Of a stretch of 64,000 nucleotides of DNA, positions 44,640 to 53,454 are shown one piece after another. Every line of letters starts with the position of its first letter. The stretch's first letter is position 1. Below the pieces are notes generated by a model. The model had not been told where the DNA came from and searched no databases. It was given only the letters and a program-made list of their open reading frames with translations. The DNA is from an uncultured Cohaesibacter sp. (GTDB lineage: Bacteria; Pseudomonadota; Alphaproteobacteria; Rhizobiales; Cohaesibacteraceae). Made by a program: the position numbers and the translations under genes. The stretch is taken from contig NZ_OY762905.1 in NCBI RefSeq assembly GCF_963666525.1, forward strand, positions 1 through 64,000. Direction: 5' to 3'.

Positions 44640-45587
44640 ATGAATTTACGTTCGGGCCTCGCAGCCCTCGTTGCAGCCGTTTCACTCTTTTCTTCACCCG
44701 TCCTCGCCGCCGACTATCCGGAGCGACCGGTCGAATTCATCGTTCCCTGGGCACCGGGTGGTGGCTCCGATACGCTGATGCGTCTCATTGCCAATGACAT
44801 CAAGCCTTATCTCGGCGTTGACATGCCGATCATCAACATGCCTGGCGTTGGTGGTACGGTTGGCCTGCGCGAAGCCTCTCGCCGCGCCGCGGATGGATAC
44901 ACCATCTCTCAGGTTCATGAAGGTCTTCTGGTCGCCTCGCAGATCGGTCTGACTGAACTCAAATGGACCGATTTCGAGCCGATCGCCCTGATGACCTCTT
45001 CGCCGCAGTATCTGGTCGTCAATGGCAAGGCACCCTACAAGACCTTTGAAGAGTTCGTGACCTATGCCAAGGCCCATCCGGGCGAGATCACCATGGGCGT
45101 CACCCTTGGCGGCGTGCCACACCTGCATGCAGCCATGATCGAACAGGCATTCGGCCTCAAATTCTCCTACGTCGGCTATGAAGGCACCGGACAGCGCATT
45201 CGCGCCCTTGTTGGCGCCAACCTCGACGCAGCCATCGGCGACATCAGCTCGTCCAAACAGTTCGTCGACAATGGCGATCTGATCTTCCTCGCCGTGGGAT
45301 CGACCAAACGCGTCAAGGAAGCACCGGATGTACCGACCTTTGCCGAACTGGGTTCCGACATCGAACTGAGCGTCACTCGTGGCATCGTCATGCCGAAAGA
45401 CACCCCGCAGGAAGCCCGTGACAAGATGGAAGCTGCCCTCAAGGCCCTGGCTGCTGACGAAACCTACATCAAGCAGACCAACAATGCGGGCGCCGAGGTC
45501 GATTTCCGCGGTCAGGTTGATTACAACAAGTATCTCAGCAAACTCGACAAGACGGTTTCTGAACTGGCAGAGGTGCTTGCACCGTGA
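44640..45587 (+). CDS. tctC: TctC/Bug-type tripartite tricarboxylate transporter binding protein
   Basis: A 315-residue periplasmic protein with a signal peptide ending VLA at residue 23, followed by the Bug hallmark DYPERPVEFIVPWAPGGGSD. GVGGTVGLREASRRAADGYT and PHLHAAMIEQAFG mark the two lobes. GGGAG stands upstream of ATG 44640; an upstream TTG is less likely. Bug proteins bind carboxylated compounds from citrate to aromatic acids and amino-acid derivatives. With a gamma-glutamyltransferase-family gene at the end of this operon, a gamma-glutamyl compound or related acid is conceivable but unproven. Confidence 0.94.
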   Translation: MNLRSGLAALVAAVSLFSSPVLAADYPERPVEFIVPWAPGGGSDTLMRLIANDIKPYLGVDMPIINMPGVGGTVGLREASRRAADGYTISQVHEGLLVASQIGLTELKWTDFEPIALMTSSPQYLVVNGKAPYKTFEEFVTYAKAHPGEITMGVTLGGVPHLHAAMIEQAFGLKFSYVGYEGTGQRIRALVGANLDAAIGDISSSKQFVDNGDLIFLAVGSTKRVKEAPDVPTFAELGSDIELSVTRGIVMPKDTPQEARDKMEAALKALAADETYIKQTNNAGAEVDFRGQVDYNKYLSKLDKTVSELAEVLAP

Positions 45588-46099
45588 GCCAGCCGGATCT
45601 TGACGAAGAACTGGCTTTGGAGGCGGGCGAGATCGCCCGCCTCGTAAGCTATATCCTGTTTCTTCTCATCGCTACGGGGATGTTTTTTGCCGCAGGCGAC
45701 ATCCCGACCTCCCGCTTCGAGCGGTTGGGAGCAGGGGCTTTCCCGCAATTTGTCTTTGCCGGTATCGTCCTCATCTGTGCCATTGCGATTGTCCTGACCG
45801 TTCCCAAGATTTCCGCCGCAGCCTATGGGGAGTTTTTCCGCTTCGCCGCGAAATGGGCACGCAAATGCTACCTCGTGTTCCTGTGCCTTGCTGCCCTTGG
45901 CCTCTATCTTGTCGCCATGCCGTGGCTCGGCTTCAGTCTCGCCAGCCTCATTTTTCTCCTTGGCATGCAGCTGGTGCTGCTGCCAAGGTCCATCAAATCG
46001 ATTGTCATCGCAGCCATCATTGCTGTGGTCTTTTCCTACGGGTTGAACATGCTGTTCGCAGAGGTCTTTACGGTCTTCCTGCCAAAGGGAGTGTTGTGA
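45584..46099 (+). CDS. tctB: TctB-type small membrane subunit
   Basis: A 171-residue protein with four hydrophobic helices (about 20-40, 50-70, 95-115, 120-160 with two close segments), matching the TctB/DUF1468 family in length and layout. FERLGAGAFPQF in the first loop is the family motif. The start is GTG overlapping the tctC stop by 4 bp, with AGAGGT upstream. It forms the secondary transporter complex with TctA. Confidence 0.9.
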   Translation: MSQPDLDEELALEAGEIARLVSYILFLLIATGMFFAAGDIPTSRFERLGAGAFPQFVFAGIVLICAIAIVLTVPKISAAAYGEFFRFAAKWARKCYLVFLCLAALGLYLVAMPWLGFSLASLIFLLGMQLVLLPRSIKSIVIAAIIAVVFSYGLNMLFAEVFTVFLPKGVL

Positions 46100-46100
46100 A

Positions 46101-47618
46101 ATGGATAGCTTCCTGATCGGCGCAGCCCAGATTTTCACCTTCACCACGATCGCCTACATGATCGCAGGATCGATTGCCGGCATCATTGCCTCGGCCATTC
46201 CCGGCTTCACAGTGACCATGGCCATCGTGCTGACCCTGCCTCTGACCTTCACCATGGAGCCACTGCAGGGCATTGCCGTCATGCTCTCGGTCTATGTGGG
46301 CGGCTACACCGGCGGCCTGATTTCCGCAGCGCTGCTCGGCATTCCGGGCACGCCATCCTCCGTTGCCACAACCTTTGATGCCTTTCCCATGGCCCGCGGA
46401 GGTGAAGCCGGACGCGCCCTGTCCCTCGGCGTCTGGGCTTCCTTCTTCGGCACGGTCATTTCCACTATCGTGCTGATCGTCGCCGCGCCGCCACTGGCCC
46501 TCATCGCGGTCAAGCTCGGCCCCTGGGAATATTTCTCGCTCATCGTCTTCGCTCTGACGATCGTTGCGAGCCTTGTTGGCGACTCCGTCATCAGAGGTCT
46601 CATCGCCGGTCTCATCGGCCTTGCCATGTCGACCGTCGGCAGCGACCCCATTCTCGGACGGTCCCGGTTCGACTTCGGCTTCGAGATGTTGGAGACCGGC
46701 CTGCCGTTCCTTGTCGTCCTCATCGGCATCTATGCCATTTCCCAGCTTGCCTCGGAAGTGGAGGATTCCCACAGCGTCCGCTCCGGCAGCAGGCTGGTCA
46801 CCGGCGCCATCGACTTCCAGACATGGAAGGTGATGAAAGAAGTGCTCTCCCGTCCGGTCAACCTGATCCGCTCGTCGATTGTCGGCGTCCTGATTGGCGC
46901 TCTGCCGGGCGCAGGGGGATCGATTGCCAACCTTGTTGCCTATGATCAGGCCAAACGCTCGTCCAAGACCCCTGAGGCTTTCGGCACCGGCATCGCGGAC
47001 GGAATCGTAGCCTCGGAATCGGGCAACTCGGCGACAGCCGGTGGCGGGCTCATCCCGATGATCGGGTTGGGCATTCCCGGCTCGGCGGTTGATGCCATCC
47101 TCATGGCCTCGCTGATGGTCCATGGCATTTCCGTGGGTCCCCGTCTGATCATGGATCATTCCGATCTGGTCTACGGCATGTTCATCGCCATGGTGGTTTC
47201 ATCCTTCATCATGCTGATTGTCGCCATCTTCTCCATGCGCCTTTTCCTGCGCGTGGCCGAAGTGCCAAAGTGGATCATCGTGCCAGTGGTCATGATCTGC
47301 TGTGTGGTCGGGGCCTTTGCCCTCAACAACCGCATTTCAGATCTCTATCTGCTCGGCTTCATCGGTGTTGTGGGCTACGCCCTCAGAGCCCTTGGTTATT
47401 CGCTCGCGCCACTGGTACTGGGTGTCATTCTCGGGCCGATCGCAGAAACCAACCTGCGCCGGGCCCTGATGACCGATGGGGATCCGACCGTATTCTTCAC
47501 CCGCCCCATCAGTCTTTTGTTCCTGATTGCTGCCGTCATCTCGATTGTCTGGGCGATCAGGACACATCTGAAGAAACGCAAGACAGACGAAAGGTTCTTC
47601 GATGCAGCTGCGTCATGA
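46101..47618 (+). CDS. tctA: TctA-type large membrane subunit
   Basis: A 505-residue permease with about twelve helices. Family motifs are IIASAIPGFTVTMAIVLTLPLTF near the N-terminus (quoted here as residues 27-49 in shortened form), GYTGGLISAALLGIPGTPSS, GSIANLVAYDQAKRSSK and SESGNSATAGGGLIPMIGLG. It is the channel of the tripartite tricarboxylate transporter and uses an ion gradient. It follows tctB by 1 bp, and the next gene starts inside its last codons. Confidence 0.95.
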   Translation: MDSFLIGAAQIFTFTTIAYMIAGSIAGIIASAIPGFTVTMAIVLTLPLTFTMEPLQGIAVMLSVYVGGYTGGLISAALLGIPGTPSSVATTFDAFPMARGGEAGRALSLGVWASFFGTVISTIVLIVAAPPLALIAVKLGPWEYFSLIVFALTIVASLVGDSVIRGLIAGLIGLAMSTVGSDPILGRSRFDFGFEMLETGLPFLVVLIGIYAISQLASEVEDSHSVRSGSRLVTGAIDFQTWKVMKEVLSRPVNLIRSSIVGVLIGALPGAGGSIANLVAYDQAKRSSKTPEAFGTGIADGIVASESGNSATAGGGLIPMIGLGIPGSAVDAILMASLMVHGISVGPRLIMDHSDLVYGMFIAMVVSSFIMLIVAIFSMRLFLRVAEVPKWIIVPVVMICCVVGAFALNNRISDLYLLGFIGVVGYALRALGYSLAPLVLGVILGPIAETNLRRALMTDGDPTVFFTRPISLLFLIAAVISIVWAIRTHLKKRKTDERFFDAAAS

Positions 47619-49191
47619 TCCCATTTATTCATCCCGCCGCTCACCGGTTCTGGCTGACAATGTCGTCGCGACATCCCAGCCTCTTGCAACCCAGGCAGGC
47701 CTGACGATCTTGCAGCGCGGCGGCAATGCCGTCGACGCTGCCATCGCCACGGCTGCAACCCTCACTGTCGTTGAGCCGACCGGCAACGGCCTTGGATCCG
47801 ATGCCTTCTGCATCCTCTGGGATGGCAGGCAACTGCATGGTCTCAACGCATCGGGCCGCGCACCGGCGGCCTGGACAGCGGATCGCTTCCCCAAGGGAAT
47901 GCCCGCTCATGGTTGGGACAGCGTAACCGTCCCCGGCGCAGTCAGTGCCTGGGTCGAACTGTCCGAACGATTTGGCAAGCTGGAACTCTCCGAGGTTCTG
48001 GCTCCCGCCATTCACTATGCCGAAGAAGGCTTCATTGTGTCACCGGTAATCGGCGCGCTCTGGTCACGCGGAGCCGCAACACTGAAGGATCAGCCCGGCT
48101 TTGCCGACCACTTCATGCCCAACGGACGGGCACCGAAGGCCGGCGAACGCTTCGTCAACCGGGCTCTGGCCAAAACCCTCAAGGCCATCGCCCAGACACA
48201 CGGCAAGGCCTTTTATGAAGGCGAGATCGCCGAAAAGATCGTCGCCTTTTCCAAGGCCAATGGCGGCGCAATGGCGATGTCCGATCTGGCCGAGCACAGC
48301 CTGGACTGGTGCGGCACGATCAGCCAGTCCTTCGACGATGTCGACCTGCATGAAATCCCGCCAAACGGGCAGGGGATCGCCGCCTTGATGGCGCTTGGCA
48401 TGCTCCAGCACACCTCGATCCGGGATCACGGACCGGATGACCTCGCCGCAGTGCATCTGCAGATCGAGGCTATCAAGCTCGCCTATGCCGACCTGCATCG
48501 CTATGTTGCCGACCGCCGCTTCATGAAGGACATCCGGGAAACAGATCTTCTCGATCCGGACTATCTCAAGGCCCGGGCCCGGCTGATCAGCATGGATCGT
48601 GCCCAGAATCTTGGGCCGGGGGCACCAAAACGTGGCGGTACCGTGCTGCTTAATGCAGCCGACGCCTCGGGCATGATGATCAGCTACATCCAGTCCAACT
48701 ACGCAGGCTTCGGCTCTGGTGTTGTCGTGCCCGACACGGGCATCGCCATGCAGAACCGTGGCTTTGGTTTTACCACAGAGGCGGGCCATCCCAACTGCGT
48801 CGCGCCAAAGAAGCGACCCTTCCACACGATCATTCCGGGCTTTGCCATGAAGAATGGCGCACCGCTCATGGCCTTTGGCATGATGGGGGGGCCAATTCAG
48901 GCACAGGGTCATATGCAGCTCTTGCTCCGCACCCAACTTTGGGATCAGGATGTGCAGACCGCAGCCGACGCTCCTCGCTGGCGCATGATCGAGAATCTGG
49001 ATGTCGCCTGCGAACCCCAGATGCCGGAAGCCCTGCTTGAAGGTCTGGTCGATCTTGGCCACCGCATCCAGATTGAAGCCCCGGACAATGCGTTTGGCTT
49101 TGGCGGTGCCCAACTGGTGCAAAGGCTGGCGGGTGGAGGATATGCAGCCGGTTCCGACCCGCGCAAGGACGGGCAGGCCGCTGGTTTTTGA
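47602..49191 (+). CDS. ggt: Gamma-glutamyltransferase family protein
   Basis: A 529-residue Ntn-hydrolase homologue of GGT and YwrD. The large-subunit part has LQRGGNAVDAAIATAATLTVVEP and GLGSDAFCILWDG near residues 38-75. The predicted self-cleavage site and nucleophile is Thr347 in RGGTVLLNAADASG, followed by SYIQSNYAGFGSG and FGMMGGPIQAQGH. No signal peptide is present, so it is cytosolic, unlike periplasmic Ggt. It overlaps tctA by 17 bp with AAAGG 7 bases before the ATG, so the transporter and enzyme are co-produced; it probably processes the imported substrate, perhaps by removing an acyl or glutamyl group. Confidence 0.92.
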   Translation: MQLRHDPIYSSRRSPVLADNVVATSQPLATQAGLTILQRGGNAVDAAIATAATLTVVEPTGNGLGSDAFCILWDGRQLHGLNASGRAPAAWTADRFPKGMPAHGWDSVTVPGAVSAWVELSERFGKLELSEVLAPAIHYAEEGFIVSPVIGALWSRGAATLKDQPGFADHFMPNGRAPKAGERFVNRALAKTLKAIAQTHGKAFYEGEIAEKIVAFSKANGGAMAMSDLAEHSLDWCGTISQSFDDVDLHEIPPNGQGIAALMALGMLQHTSIRDHGPDDLAAVHLQIEAIKLAYADLHRYVADRRFMKDIRETDLLDPDYLKARARLISMDRAQNLGPGAPKRGGTVLLNAADASGMMISYIQSNYAGFGSGVVVPDTGIAMQNRGFGFTTEAGHPNCVAPKKRPFHTIIPGFAMKNGAPLMAFGMMGGPIQAQGHMQLLLRTQLWDQDVQTAADAPRWRMIENLDVACEPQMPEALLEGLVDLGHRIQIEAPDNAFGFGGAQLVQRLAGGGYAAGSDPRKDGQAAGF

Positions 49192-49350
49192 TCAGCGCGA
49201 ACCTGCCCCCTGAAGAAGGACGTCTCCGCAGCGGACAACGTCTGAAGCAGAATGCCCCTTTTCCTGCCCCGCGCGGAAGAGGGGCCTTTCAAAATGAGAA
49301 GAACAAAAACTGGTCGTTCACCGTGAGACCTGAACAATTCTGGAGGTGAC

Positions 49351-50361
49351 ATGAAGTTTCTCAAACGCATTGGTATCGACACATACATGTTGCTGTTGGT
49401 TGCGACCGTGTGTCTCGGCCTGCTGATCCCCGCGCGCGGCATCGCCATGACCGGGCTCGGTCATGTCACCTTCTGGGCCGTCGCTTTGCTGTTTTTCCTG
49501 TACGGTGCCAAGCTGGATGCCAGCTCGGTGAAGGCCGGGCTGATGAACTGGCGACTGCAGGGTCTTACATTTCTGGCAACCTATCTGGTGATCCCGATCA
49601 TCGGCCTGGCTCTGGCGGCAGTCTTCGGCCCACTGCTCGGTACGACCGTCACCCTTGGCCTGCTGTTTCTCGCCGTGCTGCCGTCCACGGTCCAGTCATC
49701 CATCGCCTTTACCTCGATTGCTGGTGGCAATGTGCCTGCCGCCATCTGCGCGGCCTCTGTTTCCAACATGATCGGTGTTGCCCTGACACCGGCACTCGTG
49801 GCGCTGCTGATGCATCAGGGCACTGGCGGCGTCAGCTTCGATGCAGTGATAAAGATCAGCACCCAGATCCTGCTGCCCTTTGTTCTGGGCCAGATGGTAC
49901 GGCCGCTGATTGGCTCGTTCATCGCAAGACACAAGCTCTTGACCATGGTCGTGGACCGTGGATCCATTCTGCTGATTGTCTACAAGGCCTTCAGCTCCGG
50001 CACCACGTCGGGCCTGTGGAATGCCATCCCGCTTTCCAGCCTTGCCATGCTATTCGTGGTCATCCTCATTTTCCTTGCCCTGACCATGGCGTCCATGATC
50101 GTCGGCGGACGGGTGTTCAAACTCAACTATCCGGACAGCGCCGTGCTGTTCTATTGCGGCTCAACCAAAAGCCTTGCCAGTGGCCTGCCCATTGCCAGCG
50201 CCCTGTTTGCAGCCGATCAGGTGGGTGCGATCGTGCTGCCGATCATGATCTATCACATGAGCCAGCTGCTGGTTTGTGCCTATGTTTCGCAGAAGGCGGG
50301 GAGACGCATTCGCGAAGAGGAAACCCGGCAGGGCGCATTGGCCAGCCAAGGAGCCAAATAG
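49351..50361 (+). CDS. BASS family (bile acid:sodium symporter-like) transporter
   Basis: A 336-residue membrane protein with about ten helices resembling the YfeH/SLC10A7 branch of the BASS superfamily. Motifs include FFLYGAKLDASSVKAGL, LPSTVQSSIAFTSIAGGN and FYCGSTKSLASGLPIA, the crossed-helix regions where sodium and substrate bind. GGAGGTGAC immediately precedes the ATG. It follows ggt by 159 bp on the same strand and is ended by a bidirectional terminator. BASS proteins move organic anions such as bile acids, pyruvate or pantoate; which one is unknown. Confidence 0.9.
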   Translation: MKFLKRIGIDTYMLLLVATVCLGLLIPARGIAMTGLGHVTFWAVALLFFLYGAKLDASSVKAGLMNWRLQGLTFLATYLVIPIIGLALAAVFGPLLGTTVTLGLLFLAVLPSTVQSSIAFTSIAGGNVPAAICAASVSNMIGVALTPALVALLMHQGTGGVSFDAVIKISTQILLPFVLGQMVRPLIGSFIARHKLLTMVVDRGSILLIVYKAFSSGTTSGLWNAIPLSSLAMLFVVILIFLALTMASMIVGGRVFKLNYPDSAVLFYCGSTKSLASGLPIASALFAADQVGAIVLPIMIYHMSQLLVCAYVSQKAGRRIREEETRQGALASQGAK

Positions 50362-50402
50362 GGTTTCGCACCGCAACCCTGACATTTCATGGCTCCAGAT
50401 AC

Positions 50403-50436
50403 AAAAAAGGCGGGACCGATCCCGCCTTTTCCTTTT
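50403..50436. terminator. Bidirectional rho-independent terminator
   Basis: AAAAGGCGGGA and TCCCGCCTTTT form a perfect 11-bp stem with a 4-base loop, with A and T runs on either side. It separates the BASS gene from the convergent SDR gene at the end of the large minus-strand operon. Confidence 0.94.
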
Positions 50437-50467
50437 CAGATAGCACTCGGCCGGGTGAGGCTTCCGC

Positions 50468-51238
50468 CTACATGCCCTTGATCATGCCGCCATCGACCCG
50501 GATCATCGAGCCGGTGATGAAGCTGGCCTGTTCCGAGCACAGGAAGGTGACGACGGCACCGAACTCTTCCGGCTTGCCATAACGGGCGGCTGGAATGGTT
50601 GCGCGTGATGCAGCCTTGACCTCTTCGACAGACTGGCCGCTTTTCTTGGCCTTGCCTGCATCAAGCTCGGCAAGCCGGTCCGTCGCAATGCGACCCGGCA
50701 GTACCATGTTGACGGTAATGCCGGAGGCAGCCACTTCGCTTGCCAGCGTCTTCGACCAGCCAGCGATCGCGCCGCGCACACCATTGGACAGTGCCAGATT
50801 GGGGATGGGGCTGACGATGCCGGACGAGCCGATGGTCACCACGCGGCCCCAGCCCTTGTCGGTCATCGCTTCCAGCGCCTTGTCGGTAATCGCGAAGATT
50901 GGCGTTGCCATGGCGTTGAAGGCGGCAATCCAGGCTTCCACACTCTGGCCCTTGGCCGGACCGGCAGCCGGTCCACCACAGTTGTTGACCAGAATGTCCA
51001 CCGGCGTCTCACCAAGAAACGCAATCACATCGCTCACCGATCCGGCATCTGCCAGATCAAGCTTGATGGTGCTTACCTTGTCCTTGAGGCTCTCGGGCAA
51101 GCCAACAGGCAACGCTCCGGACCGGGAGGCGGCAATGACGTCAGCGCCTTCCTCGGCCAGCAGGATGGCCGAGGCGGCACCAAGGCCACGACTGGCACCC
51201 AACACGAGTGCGCGTTTTCCTTTCAGACCGAAATCCAT
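50468..51238 (-). CDS. SDR family oxidoreductase with altered active site
   Basis: A 256-residue short-chain dehydrogenase/reductase fold. The cofactor motif GASRGLG is at residues 14-20 and LVNNCGGP follows near 82. The catalytic YxxxK is absent: the expected position reads LALSNGVRGAIAGWSKTLA, with Leu for Tyr and Val for Lys, while the Ser of IGSSGI is kept. This variant belongs to a known divergent SDR subgroup whose chemistry is not established. It is the last gene of the eleven-gene operon, sharing one base with the preceding DHDPS-family stop (TGATG), and ends before a strong terminator. Confidence 0.92.
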   Translation of the reverse strand: MDFGLKGKRALVLGASRGLGAASAILLAEEGADVIAASRSGALPVGLPESLKDKVSTIKLDLADAGSVSDVIAFLGETPVDILVNNCGGPAAGPAKGQSVEAWIAAFNAMATPIFAITDKALEAMTDKGWGRVVTIGSSGIVSPIPNLALSNGVRGAIAGWSKTLASEVAASGITVNMVLPGRIATDRLAELDAGKAKKSGQSVEEVKAASRATIPAARYGKPEEFGAVVTFLCSEQASFITGSMIRVDGGMIKGM

Positions 51239-52164
51239 CAGCCAAGCTCCTTCAATCTCTTTTCCTGTCGATCAATGATGCGATCGACCTCACTGCGGGC
51301 CGCAGCCGTCAGCCCCTTGCCCGGTTTGCGCATCGCTTCGGAGGCGATCACGCCCCGTTTCTGCAACACATATTTGCGAACGGCAAGGCCAAGCCCCGGC
51401 TGCTGTTCATAACAGACGAGCGGCAGATAGGCATCATAGATATCCTGCGCCTTGTCCATGTCGCCCTTTTCGGCAAAGGCCACGATATCGCGCAGCATTT
51501 CGATATAGGCAAAGCCCGTCATGGCACCATTGGCGCCACGTGCCATGGATTCGGGCAGGAACAGCGCGCCGTTGCCACACAGGATCGAAATGCGACGGCG
51601 ACCGGCTTTCTCGGCCTCACGCACGGCACTGATCTTCTCCAGACCCGGCCAGTCTTCATGCTTGAGCATGACGATCTGCTCGTTCTGGTCGATGATCGTG
51701 CCAAGGGTATCGGTCGAGATATTGACCCCGGTGCTCAACGGGAAGTCCTGCAGGACCACCGGCACTCCGGCCCCGGCCGCTTCGCAGGCATTGGCATAAT
51801 AGGCGATGATCTGCTCGTTGGTCTTGAGGTTGCCCGGAGGGGCGATCATCACACCGGCAGCCCCCAGATCCATCACCTTCTTTGACAAATCGGAGATGGC
51901 AGCAAGCCCCGGCGCCGAGACGCCAACAACGATGGGAGCGCCATTGGTGCGCTTGATCACGCGTCCGGCGATGTCAACGGCTTCAGCCTGGGTCATCTTG
52001 GGTGCTTCGCCCATCATGCCCAGCACGGTGATACCCGTTGACCCCTTTTCCAGATAAAAGTCTGTCACCCGATCAAGACTGTCAAAGTCGATGGCGCCCT
52101 GTTCGTCAAAGGGCGTCACCGAGATCGAGAAGACACCCTTGGTGTCGGAAGCTAGAAGAGCCAT
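51238..52164 (-). CDS. Dihydrodipicolinate synthase family lyase
   Basis: A 308-residue TIM-barrel protein of the DHDPS/N-acetylneuraminate lyase family. The Schiff-base Lys is present at K168 in IVMLKHEDWPG. The Tyr of the usual YNxP motif is replaced: the sequence is VVLQDFPLSTG (Q139-D140), so proton relay must differ from DapA. GMMGEAP near residue 49 corresponds to the pyruvate-carboxylate site GTTGE and is also modified. It probably cleaves or dehydrates a 2-oxo acid rather than making dihydrodipicolinate. AAGGA lies 7 bases before the ATG. Confidence 0.92.
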   Translation of the reverse strand: MALLASDTKGVFSISVTPFDEQGAIDFDSLDRVTDFYLEKGSTGITVLGMMGEAPKMTQAEAVDIAGRVIKRTNGAPIVVGVSAPGLAAISDLSKKVMDLGAAGVMIAPPGNLKTNEQIIAYYANACEAAGAGVPVVLQDFPLSTGVNISTDTLGTIIDQNEQIVMLKHEDWPGLEKISAVREAEKAGRRRISILCGNGALFLPESMARGANGAMTGFAYIEMLRDIVAFAEKGDMDKAQDIYDAYLPLVCYEQQPGLGLAVRKYVLQKRGVIASEAMRKPGKGLTAAARSEVDRIIDRQEKRLKELG

Positions 52165-52186
52165 GGAGAGTCCTTTTCGACCAATA

Positions 52187-53317
52187 TTATTTTACAAACA
52201 GCTTACGGGGGAAATTGGTCAGTCTTTCGTAGCCCGTTTCCGTGATGGCGATGGTTTCTGACATACCGTAACCGCTCGCCAGAAGATAAGTATGGAAGGT
52301 CTGGCCCGGTTCGAATTTCCAAGTGCAACTCGGCTCTGCCTCAAGTGGCTCGCCACCATTCGGCTGCAGCAGGAGACCGACCGAGTAGAAGGTCTTGTTG
52401 GTATAGGTCTCGCGCAGACCGGCAGACAGGATGCCGTCGCGATAGATGCTGTCCGGTACCGTCGCTGCCACACCTGGGCGCACTTCTGCAAGAGCAGCAT
52501 CCTGAATGGCAATCAGTTTCTCGACAATGGCGTGATCATCATCCCGAGCAGGAGCAATGCGGATGGGTCGCATGAACCGGGCATGATAGTGGTGAACGTT
52601 CGGGGTTACCTCGATCTGCACGATATCGCCAGCCTCAAGCACACGGTCCGAGTAGCCGCCGTGCAGGTGGAAGGCTCGCTCACCGGACGACATAACCCCC
52701 GGTCCCGGCAGGTCGGATCCGGCCCGGATCATTGCCGCGCAGATCTGGGCAGCCATTTCACGTTCGGACACGCCGACTTCAGACGCATCAATGGCAGCCT
52801 GCATGCCAGCTTCAGCCGCCTTTGCCGCAAGCCGCTGGTAGGCGATCTCGGCCGGGCTCTTGATGAGGCGCATGGTCGGAGCCAGATTGCTCTCGTCTTG
52901 CCAGAGAATGCCGGGGATGGCAGTCTTGAGATATTCGAAACGCCCGGCAGAAAGGGGCCATGCAGACAATTCGATGCCCAGTTTGGCATTCGGCCCCATC
53001 CGGCTGCGGATCGCATCGGCTGCCACCTTCATTCGGTCGTCACTGTCGGTCCACATCACCCGATCGGGAAAGACACAGGTCGTATCGAGATAGTATTCCT
53101 CGACATCGCGGCAGAAGAGGGTAGGCTCGCCGTCAGCGGGAATGATGGCAAACTGCAATGTGCCATAGGCGCGGGTATAATAACCGGTAACCCAGGTCAC
53201 GGTCTCGGGCAGAAAGGCCACGAGGCCATCAAGATCCCGTTTTTTGAGTTCGGCCTGAACGCGGGCAAGACGGGCGAGATATTCCTCGCGCTGGAACCAA
53301 TAGGCAGGTGTCGGCAT
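52187..53317 (-). CDS. M24 (creatinase/aminopeptidase P fold) protein lacking canonical metal ligands, copy 1
   Basis: A 376-residue two-domain protein: an N-terminal creatinase/prolidase domain (about 1-150) with YWFQREEYLARLARVQAEL, and a pita-bread C-terminal domain (about 155-376). The five M24 metal ligands are largely replaced. The first Asp is Glu236 (GDIVQIEVTP), the second is Arg247, the HGxG His region reads FYSVGL, the next Glu is lost, and only Glu354 (MSETIAITE) remains. Creatinase is a metal-free precedent for such a site. AAGGAG precedes the ATG. It lies between the DHDPS-family and amidotransferase genes; the substrate is probably an amide or amidine but is unknown. Confidence 0.9.
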   Translation of the reverse strand: MPTPAYWFQREEYLARLARVQAELKKRDLDGLVAFLPETVTWVTGYYTRAYGTLQFAIIPADGEPTLFCRDVEEYYLDTTCVFPDRVMWTDSDDRMKVAADAIRSRMGPNAKLGIELSAWPLSAGRFEYLKTAIPGILWQDESNLAPTMRLIKSPAEIAYQRLAAKAAEAGMQAAIDASEVGVSEREMAAQICAAMIRAGSDLPGPGVMSSGERAFHLHGGYSDRVLEAGDIVQIEVTPNVHHYHARFMRPIRIAPARDDDHAIVEKLIAIQDAALAEVRPGVAATVPDSIYRDGILSAGLRETYTNKTFYSVGLLLQPNGGEPLEAEPSCTWKFEPGQTFHTYLLASGYGMSETIAITETGYERLTNFPRKLFVK

Positions 53318-53328
53318 TTGAAAACTCC

Positions 53329-53379
53329 TTGAGAGCGATACACCACAGACCGGGCATGACCCGCCGGGGTGTCTCTCAA
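53329..53379 (-). promoter_or_regulatory. Intercistronic hairpin upstream of M24 copy 1
   Basis: TTGAGAG plus ACACC on one arm pair with GGTGT plus CTCTCAA on the other, 12 bp in total with a 4-base bulge and a long loop. One arm touches the ribosome-binding sequence of the M24 gene, so it may lower its translation or mark an internal processing site. Confidence 0.45.
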
Positions 53380-53454
53380 ATCCTTGCTATGAATTCACCC
53401 CGCACAAAGACGGGGCAAGTCTGACTTCTTGATTGATCGGTCGGCCCGAACGGG

